DNA of 64,000 nt from assembly GCF_030246885.1 (NCBI RefSeq), contig NZ_CP126739.1:2356001-2420000 (forward strand). Direction: 5' to 3'. Each line of letters starts with the position of its first letter. The first letter of the stretch is position 1. The notes beneath the pieces were generated by a model. That model did not search any database. It was given only the letters and a program-made list of their open reading frames with translations, and was not told where the DNA came from. The stretch comes from Microbacterium sp. zg-B185 (GTDB lineage: Bacteria; Actinomycetota; Actinomycetes; Actinomycetales; Microbacteriaceae). Positions 25,818 to 35,601 of the stretch are shown in pieces. The translations under genes were made by a program, and so were the position numbers.

Positions 25818-26366
25818 GTGAGCAGGACACGAGAGCAAGCCCTGAACGCGGCCGTCGCGCTCATCGGCGACCAGGGCATCCGGGCGCTGACCCACGCGCG
25901 CGTGGACGAGCGGGCCGGACTGCCCAAAGGATCGACCTCTAACTGGTTCCGCACCCGGGATGCCCTGCTCGCGGGTGTGATCGCCTGGATCGCGGAGAGC
26001 GAGCGCAGAGACTTCGCCCAGGCGGCGGCCGACCCGATCGACACACCGGAGCGGCTCATCGACGCCTTCACCGGCATGATCGGGGCGGAGACCGGGCGCT
26101 TCGCCGGCCGGACGCGGGCGCGGTATGCGCTGTTCCTGGAGGCGGGCACCGACCGGGGCCTGCTGGCCCCACTGCTCGCGCAGCGCGCGGCGTTCCACGA
26201 GTGGATCCGTGCGCTCCTGACCGCCATCGGCACGGCCGACCCCGGGGAATCCACTCGCGCGCTGATGGCCGGTCTGGAAGGCGTCGTGCTGCACCGCCTG
26301 ACCGTGGACCCGGATGCCGAGATCCGCCCCCTCGTCAGCCGGATCGTGCGCGGGGCGATCAGCTGA
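25818..26366 (+). CDS. TetR-family regulator
   Basis: A 182-residue repressor with an N-terminal helix-turn-helix (NAAVALIGDQGIRALTHARVDERAGLPKGSTSNWFRTRDALL) and a helical ligand-binding domain. The GLPKGSTSNWFRTRDALL segment is the recognition helix with the family's usual tyrosine replaced by Trp-Phe. It is transcribed divergently from the alpha/beta hydrolase and shares with it two overlapping operator palindromes. Its end overlaps the end of the RibD-like gene on the other strand by eight bases. Confidence 0.9.
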   Translation: MSRTREQALNAAVALIGDQGIRALTHARVDERAGLPKGSTSNWFRTRDALLAGVIAWIAESERRDFAQAAADPIDTPERLIDAFTGMIGAETGRFAGRTRARYALFLEAGTDRGLLAPLLAQRAAFHEWIRALLTAIGTADPGESTRALMAGLEGVVLHRLTVDPDAEIRPLVSRIVRGAIS

Positions 26367-27090
26367 GATCGCCCTCGCCGCCGGCAACGTTCGCATAGCG
26401 CAGCAGCACGAACCCCTCCGCGTCGGCGAGGACGGACAGTAGGCGCAGCCGCGCCGCCGCCTCGTCGGCACCGCGCAGGATGCGGCCGGCGTCGCCTCCG
26501 ACCAGGCGCGGGGCGAGGGTGAGGCAGACCTCGTCCACGAGCCGGTCCTCGTACAGCGCGCCGAACAGATGCGGGCCGCCTTCGCAGAGCACCTGCCGCA
26601 GTCCCCGCTCAGCGAGCGCGTCGCGCATCGCCGGCAGATCCACCGATGTCTCGCCGCAGACGAGCACGTCGGCGACCTCCTCCAGCGCCCGGCGCCGTGC
26701 GGCGTCCGCGTCCGCGCAGGTGACCACCAGCGGGCGGGCCACCGCCTCGGCGAAGAAGGGATGCTGCGGCGCGATCTCCAGCCCGCGGGACACCAGCGCC
26801 AGCGGGGGCTGGGCCGGCAAGCCCTGCGACGTGCGCCACGCGGCATCCGCGCCCCCCACCCCGGTGCCACCGTATCCCTCCGCTCGGACCGTGCCGGCGC
26901 CGACCACGATCACATCCGCCATCGCACGCAGGATCTGCATCAGGGCCCGGTCGGTGACTCCGCCCAGCTCTGCGCTGCCGCCGTGCACGGTCGCGGCGCC
27001 GTCCACGCTGGCGATGAAGTTCATGCGGATCCGCGGTGTCTCCCGATCGGGCAGCCGGTACGCCGCGAGCAGCTCCTCACGCGAGGGCAT
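26359..27090 (-). CDS. RibD C-terminal-domain reductase (pyrimidine reductase family)
   Basis: The 243-residue protein matches the reductase half of RibD: RIRMNFIASVDGAATVHGGS, then ADVIVVGAGTVRAEGY (NADPH-binding), LRQVLCEGGPHLFGALYEDRLVDEVCLTLAPRLVGG. It would reduce a ribosyl-pyrimidine intermediate in flavin synthesis or a related compound, but no deaminase domain or other riboflavin genes are nearby. I chose ATG 27090 with GGGGGA upstream; the open frame to the right is low-complexity. The ATG lies inside the end of a 28-codon ORF on the same strand. Convergent with the TetR gene. Confidence 0.83.
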   Translation of the reverse strand: MPSREELLAAYRLPDRETPRIRMNFIASVDGAATVHGGSAELGGVTDRALMQILRAMADVIVVGAGTVRAEGYGGTGVGGADAAWRTSQGLPAQPPLALVSRGLEIAPQHPFFAEAVARPLVVTCADADAARRRALEEVADVLVCGETSVDLPAMRDALAERGLRQVLCEGGPHLFGALYEDRLVDEVCLTLAPRLVGGDAGRILRGADEAAARLRLLSVLADAEGFVLLRYANVAGGEGDLS

Positions 27091-27163
27091 CGCGGTCCCC
27101 CGCCGGAACGCCGTGCAGCACACGCACCGGCCGCCGCCGGCCGATGATGACGATGTGAGACAT
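27077..27163 (-). CDS. Putative 28-residue small ORF overlapping the RibD-like gene start
   Basis: An ATG preceded by GAGGAGAG at good spacing opens a 28-codon frame beginning MSHIVIIGRRRPVRVL and ends with TGA 14 bases inside the RibD-like gene. The overlap suggests translational coupling: ribosomes finishing here could re-initiate at the reductase ATG. The product resembles no family I know. It may be a true small protein, a regulatory leader ORF, or the reason why the reductase ATG needs little ribosome binding sequence of its own. Confidence 0.5.
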   Translation of the reverse strand: MSHIVIIGRRRPVRVLHGVPAGDRDALA

Positions 27164-27376
27164 GCTCTCTCCTCGGTCTTGATCACGACGCGCTCGAACG
27201 GTCGCAGCGTGGGTGGACCCTCATGACACGGGAGCGCGACGTGGCGGCGCGCACCCTTCCGCCCGACCTTAGAGGGTCCCCTCGGGTAGCTCCACGACCC
27301 GCCGGCGGCGCGCAGCCCGACCCGCCTGCACGCGCGCTTCGCACGCATTCACCCCCGACAAGGCAATAATGAGGGC

Positions 27377-28069
27377 ATGACCGCACCGCGCATCCTGGTC
27401 GTCGACGACGAACCGAACATCCGCGACCTGCTTATCACGAGCCTCAGGTTCGCCGGATTCCAGGTCAGGGCCGTCTCCAACGGCGCCCAGACCATCTCGG
27501 CCGTCCTGGAGGAGGAACCAGACCTCATCATCCTCGACGTCATGCTTCCGGACATGAACGGGTTCAGCGTCACCAAGCGGCTCCGCGGCGCCGGATATAC
27601 CGCCCCGATCCTCTTCCTCACCGCCAAGGACGAGACGGAGGACAAGATCACCGGCCTGAACGCGGGCGGCGACGACTACGTCACCAAGCCGTTCAGCCTG
27701 GACGAGATCGTCGCGCGCATTCAGGCGATTCTGCGCCGCACGATGCAGGCCGATGAGGAATCGGTCATCCGCGCCGGCGAGCTGACGATGGACCAGGACA
27801 CCCACGACGTGCTGGTCGGAGATGTCTCGATCGACCTGAGCCCGACCGAGTTCAAACTGCTGCGCTACCTGATGCTCAACCCCAATCGCGTGCTGTCGAA
27901 AGCGCAGATCCTCGATCACGTGTGGGAGTACGACTTCAACGGGGATGCCGGAATCGTGGAGAGCTACATCTCCTACCTGCGGCGCAAGATCGATCCGCAC
28001 TCCAGCGAACCCCTCATCCAGACCAAGCGCGGCTTCGGGTACATGCTCAAAGCCGGCAAGACCGCCTGA
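27377..28069 (+). CDS. OmpR-family response regulator
   Basis: A 230-residue regulator with a receiver domain (ILVVDDEPNIRDLL; phospho-acceptor Asp54 in LIILDVMLPD; GGDDYVTKPFSL with the conserved Lys) and a C-terminal winged helix (LSPTEFKLLRYLMLNPNRVLSKAQILDHVW, then VESYISYLRRKID and GFGYML). It is the partner of the sensor kinase 69 bases downstream. The receiver and effector are complete. The signal is unknown; its layout resembles the TrcR/PrrA group of actinobacteria. Confidence 0.94.
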   Translation: MTAPRILVVDDEPNIRDLLITSLRFAGFQVRAVSNGAQTISAVLEEEPDLIILDVMLPDMNGFSVTKRLRGAGYTAPILFLTAKDETEDKITGLNAGGDDYVTKPFSLDEIVARIQAILRRTMQADEESVIRAGELTMDQDTHDVLVGDVSIDLSPTEFKLLRYLMLNPNRVLSKAQILDHVWEYDFNGDAGIVESYISYLRRKIDPHSSEPLIQTKRGFGYMLKAGKTA

Positions 28070-28138
28070 CGCGGTCCCTGACTCGAAGGGGCCGCCCTGG
28101 CGCAGAAGACGGACGCGGTCACCCGAAGGTGGCGTGGC

Positions 28139-29857
28139 GTGAGCCTGCGCGCGAAGGTCACCGGGGTCACGGTCGCCGTGCTCGCGATCGGCCTGTTCGC
28201 GACAGGCGCCGGGGCCACCGTCTTCTTCCGGAACGCGCTGATCGCGAACCTGGAGAGCACCGTCCAGCAGGCGGCCACCGCCGAGACGGCGACCGGGCTG
28301 TTCGACATCGAGGTGGCCAACGGGGTCGCCGAGGTCGCGGACAAGAGTGATCCGCCGCGCACCGACTACCACGTCGCCCTGTATGCGGCCGAACCGCCGG
28401 GAGCGCTGCTGATCAGCGGCGGCGGCGAAGAGCCGGCGCCGGATTTCCCGGCGAAGTTCGCCCTGGAGAAGACCCTGACCGGCGGCATCGACACCTTCGC
28501 GCTGGAGGACAGCAAGACCGGCGCGCAGTTCCGCGCCAGTGTCGCTCCCCTGGAGGTCAACGGGGCGCTGTTCAGCCAGATGGTGGCGCTGCCGACCGCG
28601 CCGATCAATCAGGCCATCGGCACGTTCCTCGGGATCTACAGCATCCTGTCGGTCATCGCGATCATCAGCGGTGCCCTGCTGACCCGATGGCTGGTGACCC
28701 TGACGTTCCGCAGCCTCGGCCAGGTCGAGGAGACCGCGATGGCGATCGCTGCGGGTGATTTCAGCCAGCGCCTCACCGACATCGAGCCGATGACCACCGA
28801 GGTGGGCCGCCTCAAAGCCGCCATCAACGCCATGCTCGGCCGGGTCGATGCCGCGCTGAACCAGCGGGACTCGTCGGTACGGCAGATGCGCCGGTTCATC
28901 GGCGATGCCAGCCACGAACTGCGCACACCGCTGGTCACCGTCCGCGGCTACGCGGAGCTCTACCGCATGGGCGCGATCTCAGGCGACGACGAGGTCGCGC
29001 AGGCGATGGACCGCATCGAGAAGGAGGCGGTGCGGATGGGCGTGCTGGTCGAGGACCTGCTCGCACTGGCCCGGCTCGACGAGCGACGAGATGTCATCAT
29101 CGCGCCGGTCGATCTGCGACCGATCGCAAGGGATGCCGCGCTGGACGTGCGTGCGACATCTCCGCACCGCCAGGTCACCGTGATCGACACCACGCTCGAG
29201 CCGCCCGCTCCGCGCGTGCAATGGGATGCGAACTCGGCTGCCGAGTCCGAACGGAATGCGCGGCGGCGCGCCGGGGTGCCCACATCGGCGATCGCCCGCG
29301 TCAGCGGTGGTGCGCTCTCGCTGCTGCGACGCCGGCAGCGCCTGGCCCCATCCGATGAGCAGCCTTCCGCGGACGAGACCGCGCCTGCCGAGCCGGTGAC
29401 GGCCGCACCCGTGACGGAACCGATACAGCCCATCGTGCTCGGAGACGAGAACCGCATCCGCCAGGTCGTGGCGAACCTGCTGGGAAACGCGCGGCGCTTC
29501 ACCGCGGACGATTCACCGATCGACCTGCGCGTCGGCGTCGACGCCGAAGCCGGCCTGGGGTGGATCGAGGTGGCCGACCATGGCGAAGGCATCCCACCCC
29601 AGATCCGGGAGAAGATCTTCCAGCGCTTCTGGCGCGCCGACACGTCCCGCGCCCGGGAGACGGGGGGCACCGGACTCGGGCTGTCGATCGTCGCATCCAT
29701 CGTCGAGGCCCTGCACGGCACGGTCACCGTGCGCGACACTCCCGGCGGTGGTGCGACCTTCCGTGTCGGCATCCCGCTGGCCGGGGAACGGGACGCTCAG
29801 GATCACCTGCTCATCGAGACGCAGCCGCTCACCCGCTTCGAGTCCCCGCCCGACTGA
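28139..29857 (+). CDS. Membrane sensor histidine kinase with an insert in the ATPase region
   Basis: The 572-residue kinase has membrane helix 1 (about 8-30), an extracytoplasmic sensor of about 130 residues, helix 2, a HAMP linker (MAIAAGDFSQRL), a HisKA domain with the phosphorylated His near residue 259 (DASHELRTPLVTVRGYAEL) and a HATPase domain (N box NLLGNARRFTAD, G1 DHGEGIP, G2 TGGTGLGLSI). About 70 extra residues at 360-432, rich in Arg then Pro/Ala/Glu/Thr, interrupt the domain between VQWDAN and VLGDENRIRQ. GTG is the start I prefer, with GAAGG upstream. It pairs with the response regulator. Confidence 0.92.
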   Translation: MSLRAKVTGVTVAVLAIGLFATGAGATVFFRNALIANLESTVQQAATAETATGLFDIEVANGVAEVADKSDPPRTDYHVALYAAEPPGALLISGGGEEPAPDFPAKFALEKTLTGGIDTFALEDSKTGAQFRASVAPLEVNGALFSQMVALPTAPINQAIGTFLGIYSILSVIAIISGALLTRWLVTLTFRSLGQVEETAMAIAAGDFSQRLTDIEPMTTEVGRLKAAINAMLGRVDAALNQRDSSVRQMRRFIGDASHELRTPLVTVRGYAELYRMGAISGDDEVAQAMDRIEKEAVRMGVLVEDLLALARLDERRDVIIAPVDLRPIARDAALDVRATSPHRQVTVIDTTLEPPAPRVQWDANSAAESERNARRRAGVPTSAIARVSGGALSLLRRRQRLAPSDEQPSADETAPAEPVTAAPVTEPIQPIVLGDENRIRQVVANLLGNARRFTADDSPIDLRVGVDAEAGLGWIEVADHGEGIPPQIREKIFQRFWRADTSRARETGGTGLGLSIVASIVEALHGTVTVRDTPGGGATFRVGIPLAGERDAQDHLLIETQPLTRFESPPD

Positions 29858-29978
29858 GCGTCCTCTCCTCCCCAGCGATGCCTGCACGCCGGAGTCCGAC
29901 AGGCGCGGTCTGCGGCCGGAACGGCACACACGGATGCTTCTAGCGTGAGAACCCCGGTTCACCGATCAAGGAGTCCTC

Positions 29979-30266
29979 ATGGCCGTCTTCTCCGTCGACA
30001 GCGACGCCGTTCTTGCCACCACCGCCGCCGTCCGCGGCACCATCGACCGTCTGCAGGGCGAGACGCAGGCGATGCTCACCCAGCTGACCCAGCTGCAGAC
30101 GAGCTGGACAGGGAGCGCGTCGGCCGCCTTCGCCACGGTCATCGACCAGTGGCGGGCCACCCAGCGCCAGGTCGAGGACAGCCTGACGAGCATCAACACT
30201 GCACTCAGCGCCGCCGGCCGGCAGTACGCGGACGCCGAGCAGGCCACGATGAGCCTGTTCCGGTGA
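29979..30266 (+). CDS. WXG100-family (ESAT-6-like) protein
   Basis: A 95-residue, mostly helical protein with the central turn SWTGSAS (the WXG motif) flanked by two amphipathic helices; the hallmark of ESX/type VII secretion targets and their chaperone partners. No secretion ATPase (EccC) or second WXG gene is in the window, so it is either secreted by a system encoded elsewhere or has been co-opted. CAAGGAG lies before the ATG. A strong hairpin follows its stop. Confidence 0.9.
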   Translation: MAVFSVDSDAVLATTAAVRGTIDRLQGETQAMLTQLTQLQTSWTGSASAAFATVIDQWRATQRQVEDSLTSINTALSAAGRQYADAEQATMSLFR

Positions 30267-30288
30267 CATTGGCGCCCGCACCGAAGGC

Positions 30289-30320
30289 AGAAGAGCCCCT
30301 CCCGGAGGAGGGGCTCTTCT
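30289..30320. terminator. Bidirectional terminator hairpin
   Basis: Fourteen perfectly paired bases (AGAAGAGCCCCTCC and its complement) close a CGGA tetraloop between the WXG100 gene and the converging groEL gene. T-runs are lacking, as is common in high-GC actinobacteria. Confidence 0.85.
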
Positions 30321-30330
30321 GGTGAGACGG

Positions 30331-30365
30331 GGTCTCGATACGGCCGCTGCGCGGCCTACTCGACC
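30331..30365. repeat. Dispersed palindromic repeat (second intergenic copy)
   Basis: GGTCTCGATACG, a GGCCGCTGCGCGGCC hairpin and CTACTCGACC, followed by TTGACCC. It has the same ends and length class as the copies inside dnaE2 and after serC. A related GCCGCTGCGCGGC hairpin follows at about 30386-30398. All lie in the convergent gap before groEL's stop. Confidence 0.8.
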
Positions 30366-30414
30366 TTGACCCGCCCCGCATCAACGCCGCTGCGCGGCGT
30401 CGACCCGGGTTGCG

Positions 30415-32096
<1,682 letters not shown>

Positions 32097-32102
32097 TCCA
32101 TT

Positions 32103-32129
32103 CTGGCACTCGGCACTACCGAGTGCAAG
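32103..32129. promoter_or_regulatory. Second, degenerate CIRCE element
   Basis: CTGGCACTC-N9-GAGTGCAAG keeps the nine-base spacer and matches 7 of 9 positions in each arm. It starts 6 bases from the perfect copy, so two HrcA dimers could bind side by side. Confidence 0.7.
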
Positions 32130-32195
32130 CCGCAGGGAGCAAGCCGACTCCGGACGTCATCCGGGCCGGGGACGAACACATGGCCGTCGGACCAG

Positions 32196-32228
32196 GCCGA
32201 CGCGCGCCGGGGGGCGCCGCGCGTCGGC
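32196..32228. terminator. GC-rich hairpin after the CspA-like gene
   Basis: GCCGACGCGCG and its exact complement form an 11-base stem ten bases after the csp stop and about 67 bases from the CIRCE region. No T-run follows. It likely ends the csp transcript before groEL. Confidence 0.6.
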
Positions 32229-32237
32229 GCGAGGGAG

Positions 32238-32441
32238 TCAGGTTACGACGCGAACGGACTCCGCCTGGGGCCCCTTCTGGCCGGTGCCCACGATGAACTC
32301 CACGGCCTGGCCCTCCTCGAGGACGCGGAATCCGCTCATGTCGATGTTGGAGTAGTGCACGAAGACGTCCTGCCCCTCTGCCACGGTGATGAAGCCGAAG
32401 CCCTTCTCGGCGTTGAACCACTTGACGGTGCCTTGGGTCAT
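32238..32441 (-). CDS. CspA-family cold-shock protein
   Basis: A 67-residue single cold-shock domain, [16 protein letters not shown] with RNP1 and DVFVHYSNI with RNP2. It binds single-stranded nucleic acid and melts RNA structure, and is usually abundant and growth- or cold-regulated. The ATG is preceded by GGAG. There are about 120 bases between it and the LytR_C gene's end, which could serve as a regulatory leader. Confidence 0.95.
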   Translation of the reverse strand: MTQGTVKWFNAEKGFGFITVAEGQDVFVHYSNIDMSGFRVLEEGQAVEFIVGTGQKGPQAESVRVVT

Positions 32442-32567
32442 GAGACTCTCCTGGATTGCGGGGAAACACCGCCATCGTATGCACGCCGATGCGCGCGGAT
32501 TCAGGTCTGAGACCAGTGTTGACACGCGTGCATCGAACTGTTTACCCGCGTGAAACACGGGTGGCCG

Positions 32568-33143
32568 TCACGGTGCGGGAGTGGCGTCCGGCGGCGTCGA
32601 TGTGCGATCCAGTCCGATGACGATCGTCAACTGTCGCGCTTCCGGATCCTCTGCCGGCTGGTACACGTCGCTCTGCTCGATCCGGGCTCCGCCGATCACC
32701 TCGGCAAGCCCGGCTGCGGCGGCCTCATCCTCGGGCAGGTAGTAGTAGATCGTCGTCTCGGCGAAGTCTGTCGAACCGGCCTCGCTGGCCAGCACGGTGT
32801 CCTCGGCCCAGCCGGCGGCGACGACGACGTCCTTCGTCTGCGTCGCCAGTCCCGACTCCGGGGTGGCGTTCAGAACCAGGACGTCGAAGGTGGTGTCCAC
32901 GACCGGCGTGACGATCGGCAAGGGGGCGACGGTCGGCTCCGGGGTCGGGAACAGCACCACCCGGCCGCTGACCAGAAGAGTTCCGAAGATGCCGACCGCG
33001 ATCAGCACGACGGTCGCCAACACCGCCCAGAACAGCACGACCCAGCCGCGCATCCGCGGATTCTCGGCGCGATGGGCGCCGACCCGGCCCGCATCCGCGG
33101 GAAGGTCGTCGAAGCGGTCCCGCGGGAAGGTCGTTCTCGGCAC
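32568..33143 (-). CDS. LytR C-terminal-domain membrane protein
   Basis: A 191-residue protein with a cytoplasmic N-terminal tail, one membrane helix (VVLFWAVLATVVLIAVGIFGTLLV), a Pro/Thr-rich linker and a C-terminal LytR_C domain (FDVLVLNATPESGLATQTKDVVVAAGW, then YYYLPEDEAAAAGLAEVIGG). In LytR-CpsA-Psr proteins this domain is attached to a ligase; here it stands alone. It probably works at the cell wall. It is on the same strand as DUF3263, 73 bases apart. Confidence 0.88.
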   Translation of the reverse strand: MPRTTFPRDRFDDLPADAGRVGAHRAENPRMRGWVVLFWAVLATVVLIAVGIFGTLLVSGRVVLFPTPEPTVAPLPIVTPVVDTTFDVLVLNATPESGLATQTKDVVVAAGWAEDTVLASEAGSTDFAETTIYYYLPEDEAAAAGLAEVIGGARIEQSDVYQPAEDPEARQLTIVIGLDRTSTPPDATPAP

Positions 33144-33216
33144 CCCCCGATGGTACCCGCCCGCGGCCGGAGCCCGTGCGGCGTGCCGATGGAGGTCCTG
33201 CGCGGCGGCGATACGA

Positions 33217-33468
33217 CTACCGGGGAGCCCCGGAGGCGCGGGCGAGGCGGGCCTGCTGCCGCGCGTCGCGGATGCGGCGGAGCCGTTTCACGAGCATCGG
33301 GTCGTGCTCCTGAGCGTCGGCGGTGTCGATCAGCCGGCCGAGCAGCTGGTAATAGCGTGCCGGTGACAGATTCAGATCCGCCCGGATCGCCTCCTCCTTC
33401 GCCCCCGCGTGCCGACGCCACTCCGCCTCGAACCGGAGGATGGCACGGTCGCGGTCGCTGAGGGGCAC
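33217..33468 (-). CDS. DUF3263 protein
   Basis: An 83-residue helical protein: RDRAILRFEAEWRRHAGAKEEAIRADLNLSPARYYQLLGRLID is the DUF3263 core, which looks like a helix-turn-helix DNA-binding unit. The C-terminus is basic (RLRRIRDARQQARLARA). In actinobacteria the gene often sits before a LytR_C gene, as here. Function unknown; a regulator is a fair guess. Confidence 0.87.
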   Translation of the reverse strand: MPLSDRDRAILRFEAEWRRHAGAKEEAIRADLNLSPARYYQLLGRLIDTADAQEHDPMLVKRLRRIRDARQQARLARASGAPR

Positions 33469-33477
33469 GCCATCACG

Positions 33478-34461
33478 CTAGCGCCGTCCGGACGCCCCAC
33501 CCGTGCGCCACTCCACAGAAGCCCCGAGCGGGTCGACCGTCGCCAGCGGCGCACCGTCGCGCGTCAGGACGAAACCGTCCCACCCGTCCCGCTCGGCGCC
33601 GCGATTCCACTGCCGGTGCACCATCGGGGGGTCGATCGAGACCCACACCGCGTCCATCGCGGCGATGATCGAGCGCAGGCGGTCGCGGCCGGCCCGCGGG
33701 ATGTGCGGCAGCACGCCCGGCGTGGTCACCACCAGCGTCGCCTCCGACGGGGCGGAGGCGGCGAGCTCCTCGAGCTCCCCGGGCACGGTCGCGTCGCCGC
33801 GTACGAGCAGGGGCGGGTCGGCGCAGACCAGGTCGAGTGCGGCCTCGATCCGCTGCGCGCGGCCCTGCTCCCCCGGCCAGACCAGGCTGAGCAGGAACCG
33901 GCGGTCAGCGGCATCCGAGGCATCCAGCGGTGCCAGGTCGATGCCGGCGCGCCAGATCACATCCGGCAGCCGCAGCGGCGGTCTCCCATGGACGGCCGAT
34001 TCGAGCACCACGGGCGAGACACCGTCGTGAGGATCCAGGGCGGGTCCGCCGCGGTAGCGGTAGGAGTACCGGTCCGGATAGAGGCACAGACCCGCACTGG
34101 CCCCCACCTCCAGCAGCGCCAGGGGGCCCTCCAGCCCGCTGAGCGCCGGCAGCAGTGCGGCGCACCGCAGCGGGTCGTTGGTCTGCAGGGTGCGCCGGGA
34201 GCATTCCGCCACGACGGCGTCCGCATGCCCGATCAGCCACTCCCGCCATTGCCGGTACGGATCCTCCGGCGCCCCGAGCATCCGGGTGACCGCGAAGACA
34301 AGGGGCGGCTGCCGGCGCTCGGCCGGGATGCGCACGAGGATCTCCTGCACAGCGAGGTCGCTCGCGACGCCCGCGGCCCAGTCGGCGTAGAGGGCGGACC
34401 GTCCGATCGCCTCATCGAACGCGAATCGTTCGAAGCGTTCGGCGACGGCAGCGGCATCCAC
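33478..34461 (-). CDS. DUF2332 protein
   Basis: A 327-residue protein matching DUF2332: ERFERFAFDEAIGRSALYADWAAGVASD at the start, then LEGPLALLEVGASAGLCLYPDRYSY, which resembles the SAM-binding GxSxG loop of methyltransferases, and later TLVVTTPGVLPHIPRAGRDRL. No experimental role is known to me. It lies ten bases from the DUF3263 start and is divergent from msrB. Confidence 0.82.
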   Translation of the reverse strand: MDAAAVAERFERFAFDEAIGRSALYADWAAGVASDLAVQEILVRIPAERRQPPLVFAVTRMLGAPEDPYRQWREWLIGHADAVVAECSRRTLQTNDPLRCAALLPALSGLEGPLALLEVGASAGLCLYPDRYSYRYRGGPALDPHDGVSPVVLESAVHGRPPLRLPDVIWRAGIDLAPLDASDAADRRFLLSLVWPGEQGRAQRIEAALDLVCADPPLLVRGDATVPGELEELAASAPSEATLVVTTPGVLPHIPRAGRDRLRSIIAAMDAVWVSIDPPMVHRQWNRGAERDGWDGFVLTRDGAPLATVDPLGASVEWRTGGASGRR

Positions 34462-34549
34462 CGTCCCATTCTCGTGGTGAGACGGCGGCTGAGCGCGACG
34501 TGACCGGCTGCAGTGCGGGAGAATGGAGGCTGGCTAAGGAGGGACTCCC

Positions 34550-34957
34550 ATGACCTACAGCGTTCAGAAGAGCGACGAGCAGTGGCGCGCCGAACTCGCT
34601 CCGGAGCAGTACGAGGTGCTGCGAGAGGCCGCCACCGAGCGCCCGTGGACCGGTGAGCTTCTGGATGAGAGCCGTGCCGGGCTCTACACGTGCGCGGCGT
34701 GCGGATCGGAGCTGTTCCAGAGCGGTACGAAGTTCGACTCGCACTGCGGCTGGCCGAGCTTCTACGAGTCGGTGCGTCCCGAGGCGGTCGAGCTGATCGA
34801 AGATCGCACCCACGGGATGCTGCGCACCGAGGTGCGCTGCGCGTCGTGCGGCTCCCATCTGGGCCACGTCTTCCCGGATGGCGTGGGCACGCCCACGGGC
34901 GACCGGTACTGCATGAACTCGCTCGCGCTCGATTTCACTCCCGAATCCGGAACATGA
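34550..34957 (+). CDS. msrB: Peptide-methionine (R)-S-oxide reductase MsrB
   Basis: The 135-residue enzyme reduces the R-sulfoxide of methionine in proteins, using thioredoxin. Zinc-binding pairs are seen in CAACGSE and CASCGSH, the substrate region is FDSHCGWPSFYE, and the catalytic Cys is Cys121 in DRYCMNS. AAGGAGGG precedes the ATG at ideal distance. The stop overlaps the next start as ATGA, so a nitroreductase-like gene is coupled to it. Confidence 0.95.
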   Translation: MTYSVQKSDEQWRAELAPEQYEVLREAATERPWTGELLDESRAGLYTCAACGSELFQSGTKFDSHCGWPSFYESVRPEAVELIEDRTHGMLRTEVRCASCGSHLGHVFPDGVGTPTGDRYCMNSLALDFTPESGT

Positions 34958-35598
34958 CCGTCCCCGCGACCCCTCCGCCCTCCGCCGGCGCGTCGCGCGC
35001 AGCCGCGGGCCGCGTGGCCCCGGTCTTGGAGGCGGTGCGGGCGCGGCGCTCCTGGTCGAAAGTGACCGATGTCGCACCCACCCGGTCTCAGCTGCTCACC
35101 CTCGTGTCCGCGGCCGGGCGGGTCGCCGATCACTCCTCGCTGCAGCCGTGGCGGCTCATCGAGCTGCGCGGAACCGATCGTGAGCGCCTGGGCAGGGCGA
35201 TCAACAAGGCCAACGGCGACAAGGGCTCTTCGTCCAAGCCTCTGCGCGCGCCGCTGCTGATCGCCATCGTGGTCAGCTACCGCAAAAACGACAAGGTCCC
35301 CCGCTGGGAGCAGGAGGCCGTCGCCGCCGGTGTCGCCCACACGCTGAGCCTGCTGCTGGACGAGGCCGGTTGGGGCGTCATCTGGCGCACCGGGCACTAC
35401 ACCCGCAGCAAGGCGGTCGCCAAGGTGCACGGTCTGGGCAAGCGGGAGGAGCTCCTGGGCTGGCTGTACGTCGGCGGCAAGCCGGCGAACGCCCGGCTCG
35501 GACGCCGCAAGGCCGTAGATGCGCGTCATCACCTCACCCGGCTGCCCGCGGACACGGCGACGGTCGAGCGCATCGACGCCGCCGCCGACGAGGTCTGA
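34954..35598 (+). CDS. Nitroreductase-family protein
   Basis: A 214-residue FMN-dependent reductase-like protein: VLEAVRARRSWSKVTDVAPTRSQLLTLVSAAGRVADHSSLQPWRLI contains the conserved RRSxR/P-like FMN-binding start and helix, and EAGWGVIWRTGHYTRSKAVAKVHGL the later part. The gene overlaps msrB by four bases, so they form an operon perhaps linked to oxidative stress. Substrate unknown. Confidence 0.88.
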   Translation: MTVPATPPPSAGASRAAAGRVAPVLEAVRARRSWSKVTDVAPTRSQLLTLVSAAGRVADHSSLQPWRLIELRGTDRERLGRAINKANGDKGSSSKPLRAPLLIAIVVSYRKNDKVPRWEQEAVAAGVAHTLSLLLDEAGWGVIWRTGHYTRSKAVAKVHGLGKREELLGWLYVGGKPANARLGRRKAVDARHHLTRLPADTATVERIDAAADEV

Positions 35599-35601
35599 CC
35601 G

